Position numbers and translations under genes: made by a program
The notes under the pieces: generated by a model
Databases searched by the model: none
What the model saw: the letters and a program-made list of their open reading frames with translations, nothing else
Told to the model about the DNA's origin: nothing
Assembly: GCF_002863585.1 (NCBI RefSeq)
Contig: NZ_PGUY01000051.1
Span: 17,765-81,764 of the forward strand
Source: Peribacillus deserti
Lineage (GTDB): Bacteria; Bacillota; Bacilli; Bacillales; DSM-1321
Direction: 5' to 3'
DNA length: 64,000 nucleotides
In this document: positions 35,548 through 45,679 of the stretch, piece after piece
Position numbering within the stretch: position 1 is the first letter of the stretch
How the letters are laid out: every line of letters starts with the position of its first letter

Positions 35548-35979
35548 CTATAATCCTTTGTCTCTTAAATAATCCTCAAGCCGGATGCCGCTCTTCTGGG
35601 CTGTACTCGGGCAGCCCAAGTTGTAATCCATAACTTTTTTATTGATCATCTTGACTGAGCGCTCAATATTATATCTGTCATCAAACATCCGCAGTTCTTG
35701 CTTTAAATGATCGATTTCCCTGCTAAGCTCTACCCATCTGGGAAGGATCCCATTATCTTTCAAAACCTTATTGAATTGCTTATCTGGGTTATATGCCATA
35801 TCTGGGTCTAGGACAAGATCTTTTCCTTTTATCAAATCAAACTGTCCTTCCCGTTCGGCTCTCCTGACGATGCTTGTTATGTGATCTTCATAGTACCAAT
35901 TAAATTGGCTTGTGGACTGATCACCCATTGCGATACGTTTGGCACGCTCAGAATCCATGTTTTCATTTCTGTTTTTCAT
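35548..35979 (-). CDS. DUF1992 (DnaJC28-type) protein
   Basis: This 143-residue, charged, soluble protein contains a DUF1992 core (IVRRAEREGQFDLIKGKDLV, then NPDKQFNKVLKDNGILPRWV and a helix EIDHLKQELR). The domain also occurs in the DnaJC28 family; its function is unknown. No membrane segment. It is a single gene with a terminator. Confidence 0.82.
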   Translation of the reverse strand: MKNRNENMDSERAKRIAMGDQSTSQFNWYYEDHITSIVRRAEREGQFDLIKGKDLVLDPDMAYNPDKQFNKVLKDNGILPRWVELSREIDHLKQELRMFDDRYNIERSVKMINKKVMDYNLGCPSTAQKSGIRLEDYLRDKGL

Positions 35980-36130
35980 CCTTTATCCCCCTTATACGAG
36001 TTAGAGTAAAAGAACCATATATACTTTGTATAGTCATTTATTTTTCTTTAAAGTGCTATATAAAAATGAAGTAAATAAAAGAAACAGCGGGGAGTCCGCT
36101 GCTTATTATCATAATTTATTCATTTTTCAG

Positions 36131-36274
36131 TTATATGGAAGATGTTTTCTCATTCTTTTTATATCCGCCTTGATAAGTGAAATAATTATTGAATACCTTA
36201 TCCCATTTATCTTTTTCTTTCTTGTTCGTATACAGAAGTCCACCCAGTTTTATTGAAGTTAATTTTAATTTCAA
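36131..36274 (-). CDS. Possible 47-residue ORF or gene remnant
   Basis: A TTG-started frame encodes a basic peptide containing KKEKDKWDKVFNNYFTYQGG. A terminator-like hairpin (AGCAGCGG/CCGCTG region at 36086-36106) lies just downstream on the same strand. There is no good ribosome binding site, and an overlapping frame also looks protein-like, so a frameshifted remnant is as likely as a gene. The rest of 35980-36597 shows nothing else; two plus-strand ORFs there lack any support. Confidence 0.22.
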   Translation of the reverse strand: MKLKLTSIKLGGLLYTNKKEKDKWDKVFNNYFTYQGGYKKNEKTSSI

Positions 36275-36597
36275 GGGGATCAACTCTCTTCGCTTTTTAT
36301 AGCATTATTACCCAATTTATTGAAGAAGTTACCCTCTTACAAAATATTTTTATATTTCTAAGCTTCCGCCAGTTCTTTCTCAAACAGCATAGACATTCCA
36401 ATTGTTCATGCCTCGTTATTAAACAAAGGGGCGATCAAATAGATATTCTGTATGATACGAGTATCAGTCCACTTAGTCCCCTACAGCTATTTCTTTAAGA
36501 CTATAAATATTTTGAGGGAATATGCCGTAAGAACCAATTTTAACCAGTGCTCATGTTATGCTTTGACGCAGTCTCTAAGGGGATGCTAATCTGACGG

Positions 36598-36611
36598 TGA
36601 AAGCGAATACA
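36598..36611 (+). promoter_or_regulatory. cre-like site upstream of the frameshifted nagZ
   Basis: TGAAAGCGAATACA keeps the TGnAAnCG half and the terminal CA of the CcpA site consensus, with A in place of the usual T at position 10. It lies about 65 bp before the start codon, which suggests catabolite control. Confidence 0.4.
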
Positions 36612-36675
36612 TAAAAAGTAAAGGAGGATAAGTCCATCCCATTTCACCTGACAGAGAAATTAAAAGGAGGAAGTT

Positions 36676-38446
36676 ATGAAAAAATTACAAGCTGTTGTAA
36701 GTTCTATCGTGTTAGCATCCACACTCCTGCTCCCTGCTGCCGCCAACGCCCATTCTTCTAAAGATGACCACCAGCGATACAACAACTCAGATAAAATGAA
36801 AAACATCGTTTTAAACAAAATGATCTCTAAACTGTCTGATGAAGAAAAAATTGGACAGCTTGTCATGCCATCTACCCATGATAATTCAAATGCCATGCCA
36901 AATGAACAAACACGCGAACTGATCCAAAAGTACAAGGCTGGATCTGTTATCGTATATGGCGAGAGAGATGCCAAGAAGACGGCCGCATACAATAACCAGC
37001 TGCAAAAATGGGCAGCCGCTGCCAAACCGAACCTTCCCTTATTCGTGTCTGCCGACCTTGAGTACGGTACAGCCCAGCATGTGACCGACGGCACGATTTT
37101 TCCAAGGCAGATGGGTATCGGTGCCACCAGAGACCTGAAAGCCGCCGAACAGGTTGCAAAGATTACGGCAATAGAATCCAGAGCAACCGGTTTTAACTGG
37201 AATTACTCGCCTTTGGCAGATGTGAACACCAATCCAGCAAACCCTGTCATCGGCGTCCGCTCCTTCGGGGAAAATACCGATCTGGTCACCCAAATGACCG
37301 TGGCGCAAATTAAGGGATATCAAAAGAATGGAGTCATTGCTACGGCCAAGCACTTCCCGGGTCATGGAGATACAAGCGTTGATTCCCACCTCGGGCTTGC
37401 CGCTGTTACCTATGACCGCAAGACTCTTGAGGATGTTCACCTTCCTCCATTTAAAGCAGCCATCGCTGCCGGGGTAGATTCCATTATGACAGCCCATGTT
37501 ATTATCAATGCTATTGATCCTGAGCTTCCTGCAACTTTATCAAAAAAAGGTCCTTACTGGACTCCTTCGTGAAGAAATGGGCTTTAAAGGATTAATCGTT
37601 ACAGACGCGATGAGCATGCATGCCATTTCTGAGAAATGGGGAGCAGGCCATGCAGCTGTTATGGCTGTAAATGCCGGAGCAGATATCGTCATGGCAACGG
37701 GCACCTTACCCGAACAGCTTGATACATTCAATGCCTTAACTCAGGCTCTTAAGTCTGGAGAACTCTCTGAAAAACGAGTGGACGAGTCACTAAAGCGTAT
37801 ACTGGACGCGAAGCTTTTTAAATATAAGCTGTACAAAGATCGCTATACCAATCCTGATAAAGCAGCAAAAATCGTTAATACCGCTGCTTACAAACAGACT
37901 GCTACTGAAGTGGCAAGAAAATCTATTACTCTCCTAAAAAACAACAATGTGCTGCCATTTAATGCAGAAGACAATAAAACGACTCTTGTGGTGGGTCCGA
38001 AAATTTACGGTTCCTCTTCATATATTGAAGACATCGCCAAAGCTGCTGACTATAACTCTGCTGGTTCTGTAACTAGCTTCGTAACAGCAACAGATTCCAC
38101 AGATGCTGAAATAAACCAGGCACTTCAGCTTGCAGCTGGAGCAGATCGAATCATTGTTCCTACCTTTTCAGCAAGCGGACTGCCAGCTGGACAGGCAAAA
38201 CTGGTCAAAGCCTTACAGCAGAGTGGAAAACCTGTAGTCGCAGTCTCCCTGGGGCTGCCTTACGATATTCAGAGCTATCCTGAAGCTGGCGCTTACATTG
38301 CCTCCTACGCCGTTGAAAGATGGGGTTCACCTGTACCAACTTCCTGGAATGCCGCTGTTGAAGTCATCTTTGGCAAGCAGCCTGGCGGAAAACTGCCGGT
38401 TACGATAGATGGACTTTATCCATATGGAGTTGGACTGACATATTAG
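36676..38446 (+). pseudogene. Secreted GH3 NagZ-like N-acetylhexosaminidase with a frameshift
   Basis: The first frame (36676 to about 37550) has a signal peptide (cleavage after AANA) and the GH3 motif KHFPGHGDTSVDSHLGL with the NagZ His/Asp dyad. The second frame carries on with VLTGLLREEMGFKG and the nucleophile Asp in VTDAMSMHA, to the end at 38446. The frames join at a run of seven A (37542-37548); six A would restore one protein of about 590 residues. AAAGGAGG precedes the ATG. The intact paralogue lies at 49378-51462. Truncation would remove the nucleophile, so the product is inactive unless slippage occurs. A sequencing error in the homopolymer is also possible. Confidence 0.88.
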
Positions 38447-38462
38447 GAAAATATATAACTTT

Positions 38463-38499
38463 AAAACCATAGCTCTTTAAACGGGAGCTATGGTTTTTT
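38463..38499 (+). terminator. Terminator after the nagZ-like gene
   Basis: AAAACCATAGCTC and GAGCTATGGTTTT arms are followed by further T. Confidence 0.92.
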
Positions 38500-38504
38500 A
38501 TTTT

Positions 38505-38726
38505 TGCTCTTTTCTTAAAAAAAGTTGTTTTTTAATGAGTTCTGTGAGGCAATCCCATTGTTAAATCAGGTTAATTGGAGCGTAAGGTGCGTGACTCCTC
38601 GGGACAGGTGAGACCCCGCAGGCGGAGCTGAGGAGGCTCACTGCCCGCCCCTAAGGTCCGCGAGCATCCTGGAGCGGAAATCAACCACCATGTTCCATAG
38701 CAACAAAGTTTACGAAAACAGCCTTT
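38505..38726 (-). repeat. MITE-like interspersed element, copy 2
   Basis: Inverted copy of the element at 21101-21335. The AAAGTTTACGAAAACAGCCTT end, the CCCGCAGGCGGAGCTGAGG core and the TTGTTTTTTAATGAGTT end are all recognisable. AAAAATA flanks both ends on the element strand and may be a target duplication. It lies between the nagZ-like terminator and the YeeE terminator. The remaining part of 38447-38991 holds no gene. Confidence 0.85.
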
Positions 38727-38873
38727 ATTTTTGTAAACCCCTAACATTTAAGTTGCAGCATTTTTATAAGCGAACAGTATATGAAATAAAAGAAGGAAAA
38801 GCTCTTTAATTTCCCTCCGGGGCTGATGCACTTCACCAAAGGGTGCTAAACCAATATATTCTTCTGACGAGAA

Positions 38874-38924
38874 TAAAAAAGCCCGGTAAATGACACCTCT
38901 TATTAGTGGCGTCATTTACCGGGC
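38874..38924 (-). terminator. Terminator after the YeeE/YedE gene
   Basis: GCCCGGTAAATGAC and GTCATTTACCGGGC form a perfect 14-bp stem, followed on the minus strand by TTTTTTATTC. Confidence 0.92.
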
Positions 38925-38991
38925 ATACGCATTCTCTATTAAACCTTAGTTAATAGAAGAGATCCATTTGTATATCAGTGTTAGAATCTAT

Positions 38992-40248
38992 CTAACAGAT
39001 TGAATCTGTCGGCTTTGGATTTTTCAGTCCGAATAGCGGGCGGATAAATAAGGCAAGGAAAGTACCAAGCATGGCCATAATCATCCAAACCCAGCCATGA
39101 AGACTGAATGATGCAATACCGCCAAAATAAGCACCGATGTTACAGCCAAATGCCAGGCGGGCTCCATAACCCATCAATAATCCGCCTACAATCGCTGCTC
39201 CTGCTACACCGGGCTTTATTTTGCCGGGTTTGAATGTACCCTGAGAAGCGGCTGAAATAAATGCACCCAGCATAATACCAAAATTCATTACACTTGTAGA
39301 ATCAGCAAATACCGTATTTGTTAATGCTGCCCCGTTTGGACCTGTAAAATAACTCCAGCTTGAAACATCTACGCCGGCTGCCATAAGTGCTTTTCCTCCC
39401 CAGAGGGCAAAAGCTGATGTGATTCCCCAAGGATTTCCCCGGATTGTCAGAGTTAGAGCGTTAAGCAGTGCTAAAACGATTGCTGCTGCAAAAAGAGGCC
39501 ATGAACCGCGTAATATCTTCTTCCACCCTGTCGTGGTCGGCAGCGGCTTCATCATTGGAGGGTTTTTCTTTTTCGCAATCATAACTGTTATCCAATAGAT
39601 AAGGGCAAATGCCACCATTTGCACGGCCCATGCACCAAAATAGCCTAGACCGGTAGATTCAGCAAGTGAAATTGGCGGAAGTGAAGGAGTGTCTTCCATC
39701 CAGAATTTAAAGTGATAAGCTCCCAGAACAGATCCGGCAATAAAGGAAATGAGAGTTAGAATCATGGACGACGAACCGCCGCCAACTGAATATAACGTTC
39801 CAGACGCACAGCCGTTACCCAGCTGCATGCCGATTCCGAAGATAAAGGCACCGAACAATACACTCACTCCAACTGGTGACACATATCCCTTTGGAGTTAT
39901 ACCGGTAAAGCTGAAACCGGTGCTTAAAATGATCGCAAACAGCGTGGATGCTATGGCAAGCATAAGCATATGTGCCTGCAGTCCCTGCACATTTCCCACA
40001 GACATTAGTCTGCGGAATGCAGAGGTAAACCCGAATCTGGCATGTAAAAGGGTGGCACCAAGCGCCAAACCTATGATGAACAGGATACCCTGTGTTATGT
40101 TTGTGACATTAACAATCACTATAAATAATAAAAGGGCTGCAAGTGCGCCGATGATAACCAAGGGCTTTTGTACAGGATTTAAATCGGCAACTATAGTCGT
40201 AGATTGCTTGTTTGGTACGACAGATGTATTAAATGAAGGCTGCGCCAA
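38992..40248 (-). CDS. YeeE/YedE-family thiosulfate or sulfur-compound permease
   Basis: This 418-residue membrane protein has about ten hydrophobic segments in two related halves. Each half carries a cysteine loop (GNGCASGTLYS and AFGCNIGAYFG), as in the TsuA/YeeE thiosulfate transporters. I chose the TTG at 40248 because AGGAGTGA lies five bases upstream; the longer frame to 40320 has no such signal. No TusA-like partner gene is adjacent. It probably imports thiosulfate or a related sulfur species, which would complement cysH/cysC at 54 kb. Confidence 0.87.
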   Translation of the reverse strand: MAQPSFNTSVVPNKQSTTIVADLNPVQKPLVIIGALAALLLFIVIVNVTNITQGILFIIGLALGATLLHARFGFTSAFRRLMSVGNVQGLQAHMLMLAIASTLFAIILSTGFSFTGITPKGYVSPVGVSVLFGAFIFGIGMQLGNGCASGTLYSVGGGSSSMILTLISFIAGSVLGAYHFKFWMEDTPSLPPISLAESTGLGYFGAWAVQMVAFALIYWITVMIAKKKNPPMMKPLPTTTGWKKILRGSWPLFAAAIVLALLNALTLTIRGNPWGITSAFALWGGKALMAAGVDVSSWSYFTGPNGAALTNTVFADSTSVMNFGIMLGAFISAASQGTFKPGKIKPGVAGAAIVGGLLMGYGARLAFGCNIGAYFGGIASFSLHGWVWMIMAMLGTFLALFIRPLFGLKNPKPTDSIC

Positions 40249-40330
40249 TATATTCACTCCTATTCTTATAAACTTAGTCGGATTATTTTTAAACCAGTTC
40301 ATACTATAACATATATTCATTAGATTGGAA

Positions 40331-40366
40331 AATAAAAAAACTGATCCCTATAAGGAGGGACCAGTT
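40331..40366 (-). terminator. Terminator after the DJ-1 gene
   Basis: On the minus strand AACTGGTCCCT pairs with AGGGATCAGTT and is followed by seven T, six bases after the stop codon. Confidence 0.88.
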
Positions 40367-40371
40367 TGGTT

Positions 40372-40896
40372 CTACTTTGTCTCCAGCACTTTTATAAACT
40401 CCCTCATATAATCCGGAAGATCCGGCGGACGACGGCTAGAAACAAGGTGGCCATCTGTAACGACTGGTGCATCTATCCATTCTGCACCGGCATTTTCCAT
40501 GTCGTCTTTAATACCGGGAGTGCTTGTCACTTTTCTACCCTGTAATATTTTTGCTGATATTAACACCCATCCCGCATGGCAAATCTGCCCAATCGGTTTC
40601 TGGCTGTCCTCCATTTCCTGGATTAGGGCAATCACTTCAGGAAAACGCCTGATTTTATCAGGAGCCCAGCCGCCAGGTACCAGGATTGCATCATACTCTG
40701 CAGCGGAAATGTCACCATAAGCATAGTCAGAAACTGCTGGTACTCCGTATTTACCTATATAAGTTTCATTCGCTTTTTCCCCGGCAAGATGAACAATGGC
40801 TCCTTCTTCCTTGAGCCTTAAAATGGGATACCACAATTCAAGGTCCTCAAATTCGTGATGAACAAGACTGATAATTTTCTTTCCTTTTAATCGCAT
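40372..40896 (-). CDS. DJ-1/PfpI-family protein
   Basis: This 174-residue PfpI-type member of the DJ-1 superfamily has its nucleophile cysteine in the elbow GQICHAGW, with the acidic helper in the early LEVPGGWAPD-like region (LVPGGWAPD). Bacillus relatives (YraA, YfkM) are stress-induced and reported to act on glyoxal-damaged proteins. It is cytoplasmic and monocistronic. Confidence 0.88.
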   Translation of the reverse strand: MRLKGKKIISLVHHEFEDLELWYPILRLKEEGAIVHLAGEKANETYIGKYGVPAVSDYAYGDISAAEYDAILVPGGWAPDKIRRFPEVIALIQEMEDSQKPIGQICHAGWVLISAKILQGRKVTSTPGIKDDMENAGAEWIDAPVVTDGHLVSSRRPPDLPDYMREFIKVLETK

Positions 40897-41095
40897 CGTT
40901 TCTCTCTCCTCAAAAAGACTGCTTTTTGTTCTTAATTAAGATTTCTTTCATTTTTATTATACATTGAATCAGGAAGAAGCTCGACTCATTCCACCTGAGC
41001 TTTTTCATACTTTGAAAATTCACGGCAGGAAAAATGCGGGGAAGACTAGAATTTATTAGTGAACCCACCCTTTGAATTTCAGATTGAAATTTTAT

Positions 41096-41110
41096 TTATA
41101 ATTATTATAA
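41096..41110. promoter_or_regulatory. PerR box upstream of katA
   Basis: TTATAATTATTATAA matches the B. subtilis PerR consensus TTATAATnATTATAA at every position. It lies about 80 bp before the katA start. It predicts repression by PerR with Fe or Mn and induction by hydrogen peroxide. Confidence 0.9.
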
Positions 41111-41189
41111 ATAAGTATTGATTTTTAAATAAAAGATGTTATCATTTAATTATCGCAATAAAATAATTTTAAGAAGGTGGGGAATTTAT

Positions 41190-42644
41190 TTGAGTATAAA
41201 TAATAGACTTACAACCAGCTGGGGTGCTCCAGTCGGCGACAATCAAAACTCACAGACTGCGGGCCAAAGAGGTCCTACATTAATACAAGATGTTCATCTT
41301 CTAGAGAAGCTGGCGCATTTTAATAGAGAACGTGTACCAGAACGTGTAGTTCATGCGAAAGGCGCTGGAGCACACGGTTATTTTGAAGTAACACAGGATC
41401 TTTCTACATATACAAAGGCAAAGGTTTTCAACGGAGTTGGCAAGCGTACACCTATGTTCATCCGTTTTTCTACAGTAGCCGGCGAGCTGGGTTCAGCCGA
41501 TACCGTTCGTGATCCTCGCGGCTTCGCAGTGAAGTTTTACACGGAAGACGGCAATTACGATATAGTCGGGAATAATACACCTGTATTCTTTATTCGTGAT
41601 GCTATCAAATTCCCGGATTTCATACATACGCAAAAAAGGGATCCAAGAACACATCTTAAAAATCCAACTGCTGTTTGGGATTTCTGGTCCCATTCTCCTG
41701 AGTCCCTTCATCAGGTAACAATCCTGATGTCTGACCGCGGTATTCCTGCTACCCTCCGTCATATGCACGGATTCGGCAGCCATACCTTCAAATGGGTGAA
41801 TGAACAAGGTGAAGGCGCCTGGGTTAAATATCATTTCAAAACCGAACAAGGCGTCAAGAACCTTGATGTAGATCTAGCTGCACAGATTGCCGGCGAAAAT
41901 CCTGACTATCATACAGAAGACCTTTTCAATGCGATTGAAGCTGGAGACTTCCCTGCCTGGAAGCTTTATGTTCAAATCATGCCATTAGAAGACGCGGATA
42001 CGTATCGTTTTGATCCATTTGATGTAACAAAAGTATGGTCTCAGAAAGATTACCCGTTAATTGAGGCTGGCCGTATGGTACTCGACAGAAACCCTGAAAA
42101 CTACTTTGCTGAAGTAGAGCAGGCAACATTCTCACCTGGCACTTTGGTTCCTGGAGTTGATGTGTCTCCTGACAAAATGCTTCAAGGCCGCTTGTTTGCA
42201 TACTCGGATGCTCACCGCTATCGTGTTGGTGCGAACCATAACGCACTTCCAATCAACCGTCCGAAAGCAGAAGTTAATAATTATCAACGCGATGGCCAGA
42301 TGAGATTCGATAATAATGGCGGAGGTTCCGTATATTATGAACCGAACAGCTTTGGAGGCCCAACTGAAACACCAGAGAACAAACCAGCTCCATTTGCAGT
42401 ATCAGGTGTTGCTGACAGCGTTGCCTATGATCACAATGACCATTACACTCAAGCTGGTGACCTATACCGCTTATTGAGCGAAGAAGAGCGCGCCCGCCTT
42501 GTGAATAACATTGTAAACGCAATGAAGCCAGTAGCATTGGAAGAGATTAAAATCAGACAAATTCATCACTTCTTAAAAGCAGACGCTGAATATGGTGCTC
42601 GTATCGCAGAAGGCCTTGGGATTGCTATCGAGCAGAACGTATAG
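41190..42644 (+). CDS. katA: Vegetative catalase, monofunctional haem type
   Basis: This 484-residue clade 3-like catalase breaks down hydrogen peroxide. The distal His segment is [14 protein letters not shown], the haem-proximal Tyr motif is [14 protein letters not shown], and the Asn loop lies in [13 protein letters not shown] chose the TTG at 41190 because AAGGTGGGGAA lies just before it and the length then agrees with KatA of B. subtilis (483). The ATG at 41136 is unlikely. Controlled by the PerR box upstream. Confidence 0.95.
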   Translation: MSINNRLTTSWGAPVGDNQNSQTAGQRGPTLIQDVHLLEKLAHFNRERVPERVVHAKGAGAHGYFEVTQDLSTYTKAKVFNGVGKRTPMFIRFSTVAGELGSADTVRDPRGFAVKFYTEDGNYDIVGNNTPVFFIRDAIKFPDFIHTQKRDPRTHLKNPTAVWDFWSHSPESLHQVTILMSDRGIPATLRHMHGFGSHTFKWVNEQGEGAWVKYHFKTEQGVKNLDVDLAAQIAGENPDYHTEDLFNAIEAGDFPAWKLYVQIMPLEDADTYRFDPFDVTKVWSQKDYPLIEAGRMVLDRNPENYFAEVEQATFSPGTLVPGVDVSPDKMLQGRLFAYSDAHRYRVGANHNALPINRPKAEVNNYQRDGQMRFDNNGGGSVYYEPNSFGGPTETPENKPAPFAVSGVADSVAYDHNDHYTQAGDLYRLLSEEERARLVNNIVNAMKPVALEEIKIRQIHHFLKADAEYGARIAEGLGIAIEQNV

Positions 42645-42687
42645 TATATAACTTCATTCTCAATAACTAAATTTATTCTCAATTAAG

Positions 42688-42722
42688 AAAGGTATCCGGA
42701 AATTGCCCGGATACCTTTTTTC
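42688..42722. terminator. Terminator between katA and the acetyltransferase gene
   Basis: AAAGGTATCCGG and CCGGATACCTTT arms followed by T, between convergent genes. It probably serves katA mainly. Confidence 0.9.
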
Positions 42723-42725
42723 TAT

Positions 42726-43274
42726 TTATTTATTCCATTCATCAGAAAGCATGCCATATACGATATGGTCTACATAATGATCATACAGCCATTCAGCCTG
42801 CCTGATTTTCCCCTCTTCCGTAAAACCTAACCTTTCCGGGATGGCCCTGCTTTTCATATTGCCCTCTGCAGCTCTAATTTCAATCCGATTTAGTCCCATG
42901 GTCTGGAAACCGTAATCCACGAATGCTCTGCATGCTTTCGTCATGATTCCTTTACCCTGAAATCCTTCTCCAAGCCAGTAGCCAACGATACCGAACTTAT
43001 GGCTCTTATTTATTTCATTGAATCCGATTGTACCTGCTATCGCTCCTCTATATATAATAGCTGCAGACTTTGGATGTCCCCCTGTTTCAGCCACGCCTTT
43101 ATGCGTTCCTGCAATAAATGCTGCTGTGTCCTCAACCTTTTGTGTAAAATCCACCCATCCGAGCCACTCTCTCAAGTAATTTTTAGAATCCATCGTTAGT
43201 TGGTAAAACTCTTCTGCATCTTTATCAATAAATATACGCAAAGAAACGTCTTTATCTATGTATAGTTGAAACAA
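42726..43274 (-). CDS. GNAT N-acetyltransferase, RimL/YdaF-like
   Basis: This 182-residue protein has the acetyl-CoA loop GYWLGEGFQGKGIMTKA, matching the Q/RxxGxG/A motif. The ending MKSRAIPERLGFTEEGKIRQ is typical of ribosomal-protein-serine acetyltransferases of the RimL/YdaF group. The N-terminal FIDKDAEEFYQLTMDS fits the same group. The real substrate is unknown. Single gene, convergent with katA. Confidence 0.88.
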   Translation of the reverse strand: MFQLYIDKDVSLRIFIDKDAEEFYQLTMDSKNYLREWLGWVDFTQKVEDTAAFIAGTHKGVAETGGHPKSAAIIYRGAIAGTIGFNEINKSHKFGIVGYWLGEGFQGKGIMTKACRAFVDYGFQTMGLNRIEIRAAEGNMKSRAIPERLGFTEEGKIRQAEWLYDHYVDHIVYGMLSDEWNK

Positions 43275-43548
43275 TGCTCTCCCTCCAATTTTCCAGAATT
43301 TCTCTCCTTTATTAGTTTACCATGTGACTACTATTGGTCAATACTGCCTTAAAAGTGTTTATTCGGTAAAAGTGGTCACCAATACTCCCGGCTTCGCTTC
43401 CAGTATTTTTTATAGAGTAATAGTACGGTTAAGGGCGAGAAAAATTTTTGGAAGGAATTAACGAGGTATTTTACGATACTAAAGGTTTTTTTGTTTACGG
43501 GATGGCCCTTTACGTATTATACCCATAACGGTTACAGGATTTATTTCA
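43275..43548. other. Gene-free stretch
   Basis: No open frame with a ribosome binding site, RNA gene or repeat was recognised here. It contains the promoter side of the acetyltransferase gene. Confidence 0.5.
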
Positions 43549-43579
43549 AAAAAAAGACAACTCTATAAAAGAGTTGTCA
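43549..43579 (-). terminator. Terminator after the 51-residue gene
   Basis: On the minus strand TGACAACTCTT pairs with AGAGTTGTC and is followed by at least seven T. Confidence 0.88.
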
Positions 43580-43590
43580 GGCTTTACCCA

Positions 43591-43746
43591 CTACTGTTTT
43601 GAATCATCATTCAGATCTCTTGTCGGGTTTTCGGGGTTGTCTTCGTCGAAGGCAGATATATCATAACCTTTTGGAAGCTGTGCCCGCTCACTTTTAGTTC
43701 CCAGCGTCTGCTGATAGGAAATTGGTCTTTTTTCATTCCGCATCAT
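43591..43746 (-). CDS. Small hydrophilic protein of unknown function (51 aa)
   Basis: The protein begins MMRNEKRPISYQQTL and is rich in Asp, Asn and Lys, ending DLNDDSKQ. GGAGGTGAG lies eight bases before the ATG, and a clean terminator follows, so it is very likely a real gene. A longer frame to 43833 has no ribosome binding site. No cysteine and no membrane segment. It could be a small stress or spore protein, but I do not recognise the family. Confidence 0.7.
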   Translation of the reverse strand: MMRNEKRPISYQQTLGTKSERAQLPKGYDISAFDEDNPENPTRDLNDDSKQ

Positions 43747-43860
43747 CTTACTCACCTCCATGTTAGCTTTCCCCCAAAAACCATCTGATATCAAAAACAG
43801 TCTTCGGGTTACTAGTTCATAGAGCAATGGCAATCATGCGGGAATTAGAATTAAACATAT

Positions 43861-43896
43861 AAAAAAGCCCGAGTGCCTCTATAAAGGCCAGGGCTT
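43861..43896 (-). terminator. Terminator upstream of the 51-residue gene, probably for dbpA
   Basis: On the minus strand AAGCCC...GGGCTT with inner CCT/AGG pairing is followed by six T. It is the first terminator after the dbpA stop at 44014. Confidence 0.7.
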
Positions 43897-43951
43897 CTTT
43901 AGGAAATAAAAACTGGCCCCTTCCTACCCATGCAGCGTATGGGATCATCCT

Positions 43952-43975
43952 CCGGGAAATTGGGGACAGTCCCCC
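43952..43975 (-). repeat. Short 3'-end palindromic element, copy B
   Basis: On the minus strand it reads GGGGGACTGTCCCCAATTTC then CCGG, nearly identical to 32738-32761. A further CCCCC/GGGGG-rich segment (43976-44000) lies between it and the dbpA stop. Confidence 0.6.
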
Positions 43976-44013
43976 GTTTTCGGTCCCCCGTTTCCGGGCT
44001 CCACCTTCACACC

Positions 44014-45462
44014 TTATTTTTTGGCCTTGTGCACTTTCAGCTGTTTTCCTTTTACCGTTGTGTTCTTCATTGCCTGCAGTACGGTTTGGCCTTTTCCATT
44101 CAGGATATCTATATATGTAACATTATCTTGAATTGTAATGATCCCGATATCATCTGCGGTGACTCCTGGGATTTTGGCAATTGTACCGACAAAATCGACA
44201 GCGCGGAGTTTCTTTTTCTTACCTCCATTAAAATACAGCTTCATGATTTCTTTATTTAATGCTTCACTCTTGTCTCGTTTAACTTCGGGCCTGGAGTGTA
44301 TTTTATCTTCAAACGCAGTCTTCGCCTGATTGACTTCCTCTTTTGATGGAGGATCTGTTTTTTCTATTTGGAAGCCAATATAATCTTCTATCTCCGAAAG
44401 GTATTTTTGTTCATACGGAGTAATAAATGTGATGGCTTTCCCTGCTTTGCCAGCCCTCCCTGTTCTCCCTGTCCGATGCACGTAGCTTTCTTTTTCCATA
44501 GGGAGATCATAATTGATCACGTGTGAGATATTTTCCACATCGATCCCCCTTGCCGCTACATCTGTAGCAACCAGATAACGGAATAATCCGCGTTTGAAAT
44601 CATCCATTACCGCGAATCGATCCTCCTGTATCATCCCGCCATGGATTTTATCAGCCGGATAATGGGCAGATTCGAGCTCCAAATAAACCTGATCGACATT
44701 CTCCTGTGTGCGGCAGAAAATGATACAGCTGTCTGGATTTTCAACAATTGTTACATTCTTTAGCAGAGAAAACTTATCTTCCTCTTTTACTTCAATGATC
44801 GAATGTTCAATTTTATCCGTAGTAAGGCCGCTTGCTTTTATTTCAATCTGAACCGGAGCCTGCATATACTTGCGGCTTAAGTTCTCTACATCTTCAGGAA
44901 GGGTTGCTGAAAAGAGCATGGTCACTCTCTTAGCGGGCAGTTCCTGAATAATGGCTTCTACCTGATCAATGAAGCCCATATTAAGCATTTCGTCTGCTTC
45001 ATCTATAACAAGATACTTAATCTGTTCCAAAGCAAGTGTACCTTTCTGAATATGATCGAGTACCCTCCCCGGTGTCCCGACCACAACATGTGTCTTTTGC
45101 TTTAACTCAAGCTTCTGTCTTTCAAACGGAGATTTTCCATATACGGCTGCAGCTTTAATTCTTTTAAATCGGCCTATATTCGTAATATCTTCCCTGACCT
45201 GTGCTGCCAGCTCCCGTGTAGGTGTCAGCACCAGTGCCTGCGGCTTGTTTTCTTCCCACTGCACATTTTCACAGATGGGAATACCGAAGGATGCGGTTTT
45301 ACCGCTTCCGGTCTGAGACTTGACCACAAGATCCTGGTCTTCAAGTGCCACAGGAATTACTCTACTCTGAACCTCTGTTGGATTCTCGTAATTCAGATGG
45401 TCCAGTGCCTTGACTATATCCTCACTTAGATTAAATTCGTTAAACCCCGTTTTATTCATCAT
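44014..45462 (-). CDS. dbpA: DEAD-box RNA helicase DbpA/YxiN
   Basis: This 482-residue ATP-dependent RNA helicase has the Walker A SQTGSGKT, the DEAD box VIDEADEML, the SAT motif LFSATLP and motif [12 protein letters not shown]. The C-terminal 75 residues form the DbpA RNA-binding domain ([20 protein letters not shown]), which directs the family to hairpin 92 of 23S rRNA during large-subunit assembly. Length agrees with B. subtilis YxiN. Single-gene unit. Confidence 0.95.
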   Translation of the reverse strand: MMNKTGFNEFNLSEDIVKALDHLNYENPTEVQSRVIPVALEDQDLVVKSQTGSGKTASFGIPICENVQWEENKPQALVLTPTRELAAQVREDITNIGRFKRIKAAAVYGKSPFERQKLELKQKTHVVVGTPGRVLDHIQKGTLALEQIKYLVIDEADEMLNMGFIDQVEAIIQELPAKRVTMLFSATLPEDVENLSRKYMQAPVQIEIKASGLTTDKIEHSIIEVKEEDKFSLLKNVTIVENPDSCIIFCRTQENVDQVYLELESAHYPADKIHGGMIQEDRFAVMDDFKRGLFRYLVATDVAARGIDVENISHVINYDLPMEKESYVHRTGRTGRAGKAGKAITFITPYEQKYLSEIEDYIGFQIEKTDPPSKEEVNQAKTAFEDKIHSRPEVKRDKSEALNKEIMKLYFNGGKKKKLRAVDFVGTIAKIPGVTADDIGIITIQDNVTYIDILNGKGQTVLQAMKNTTVKGKQLKVHKAKK

Positions 45463-45679
45463 GTACCCTCATTGCTATTTTGTATTTTTCCTATTCATCC
45501 TCGTGTATTATACCCTACTTATCCATAAAAAAAGACATGCATTTATATAAGCAGGGCCTGGAATCGGTAATGAGCTTTATGAATGAAGACCCCTATTTGC
45601 ATTACTACAGCGAAAATGATGTTCATTACTTTTACTAGTGCCCCCATCTTATCACCGGAGTTGCTTAAAGGCGGGAATC

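Noticed and set aside
36026..36498. Two plus-strand hydrophobic ORFs
   Set aside because: No ribosome binding site, AT-driven composition, and the first overlaps a hairpin that looks like a minus-strand terminator.
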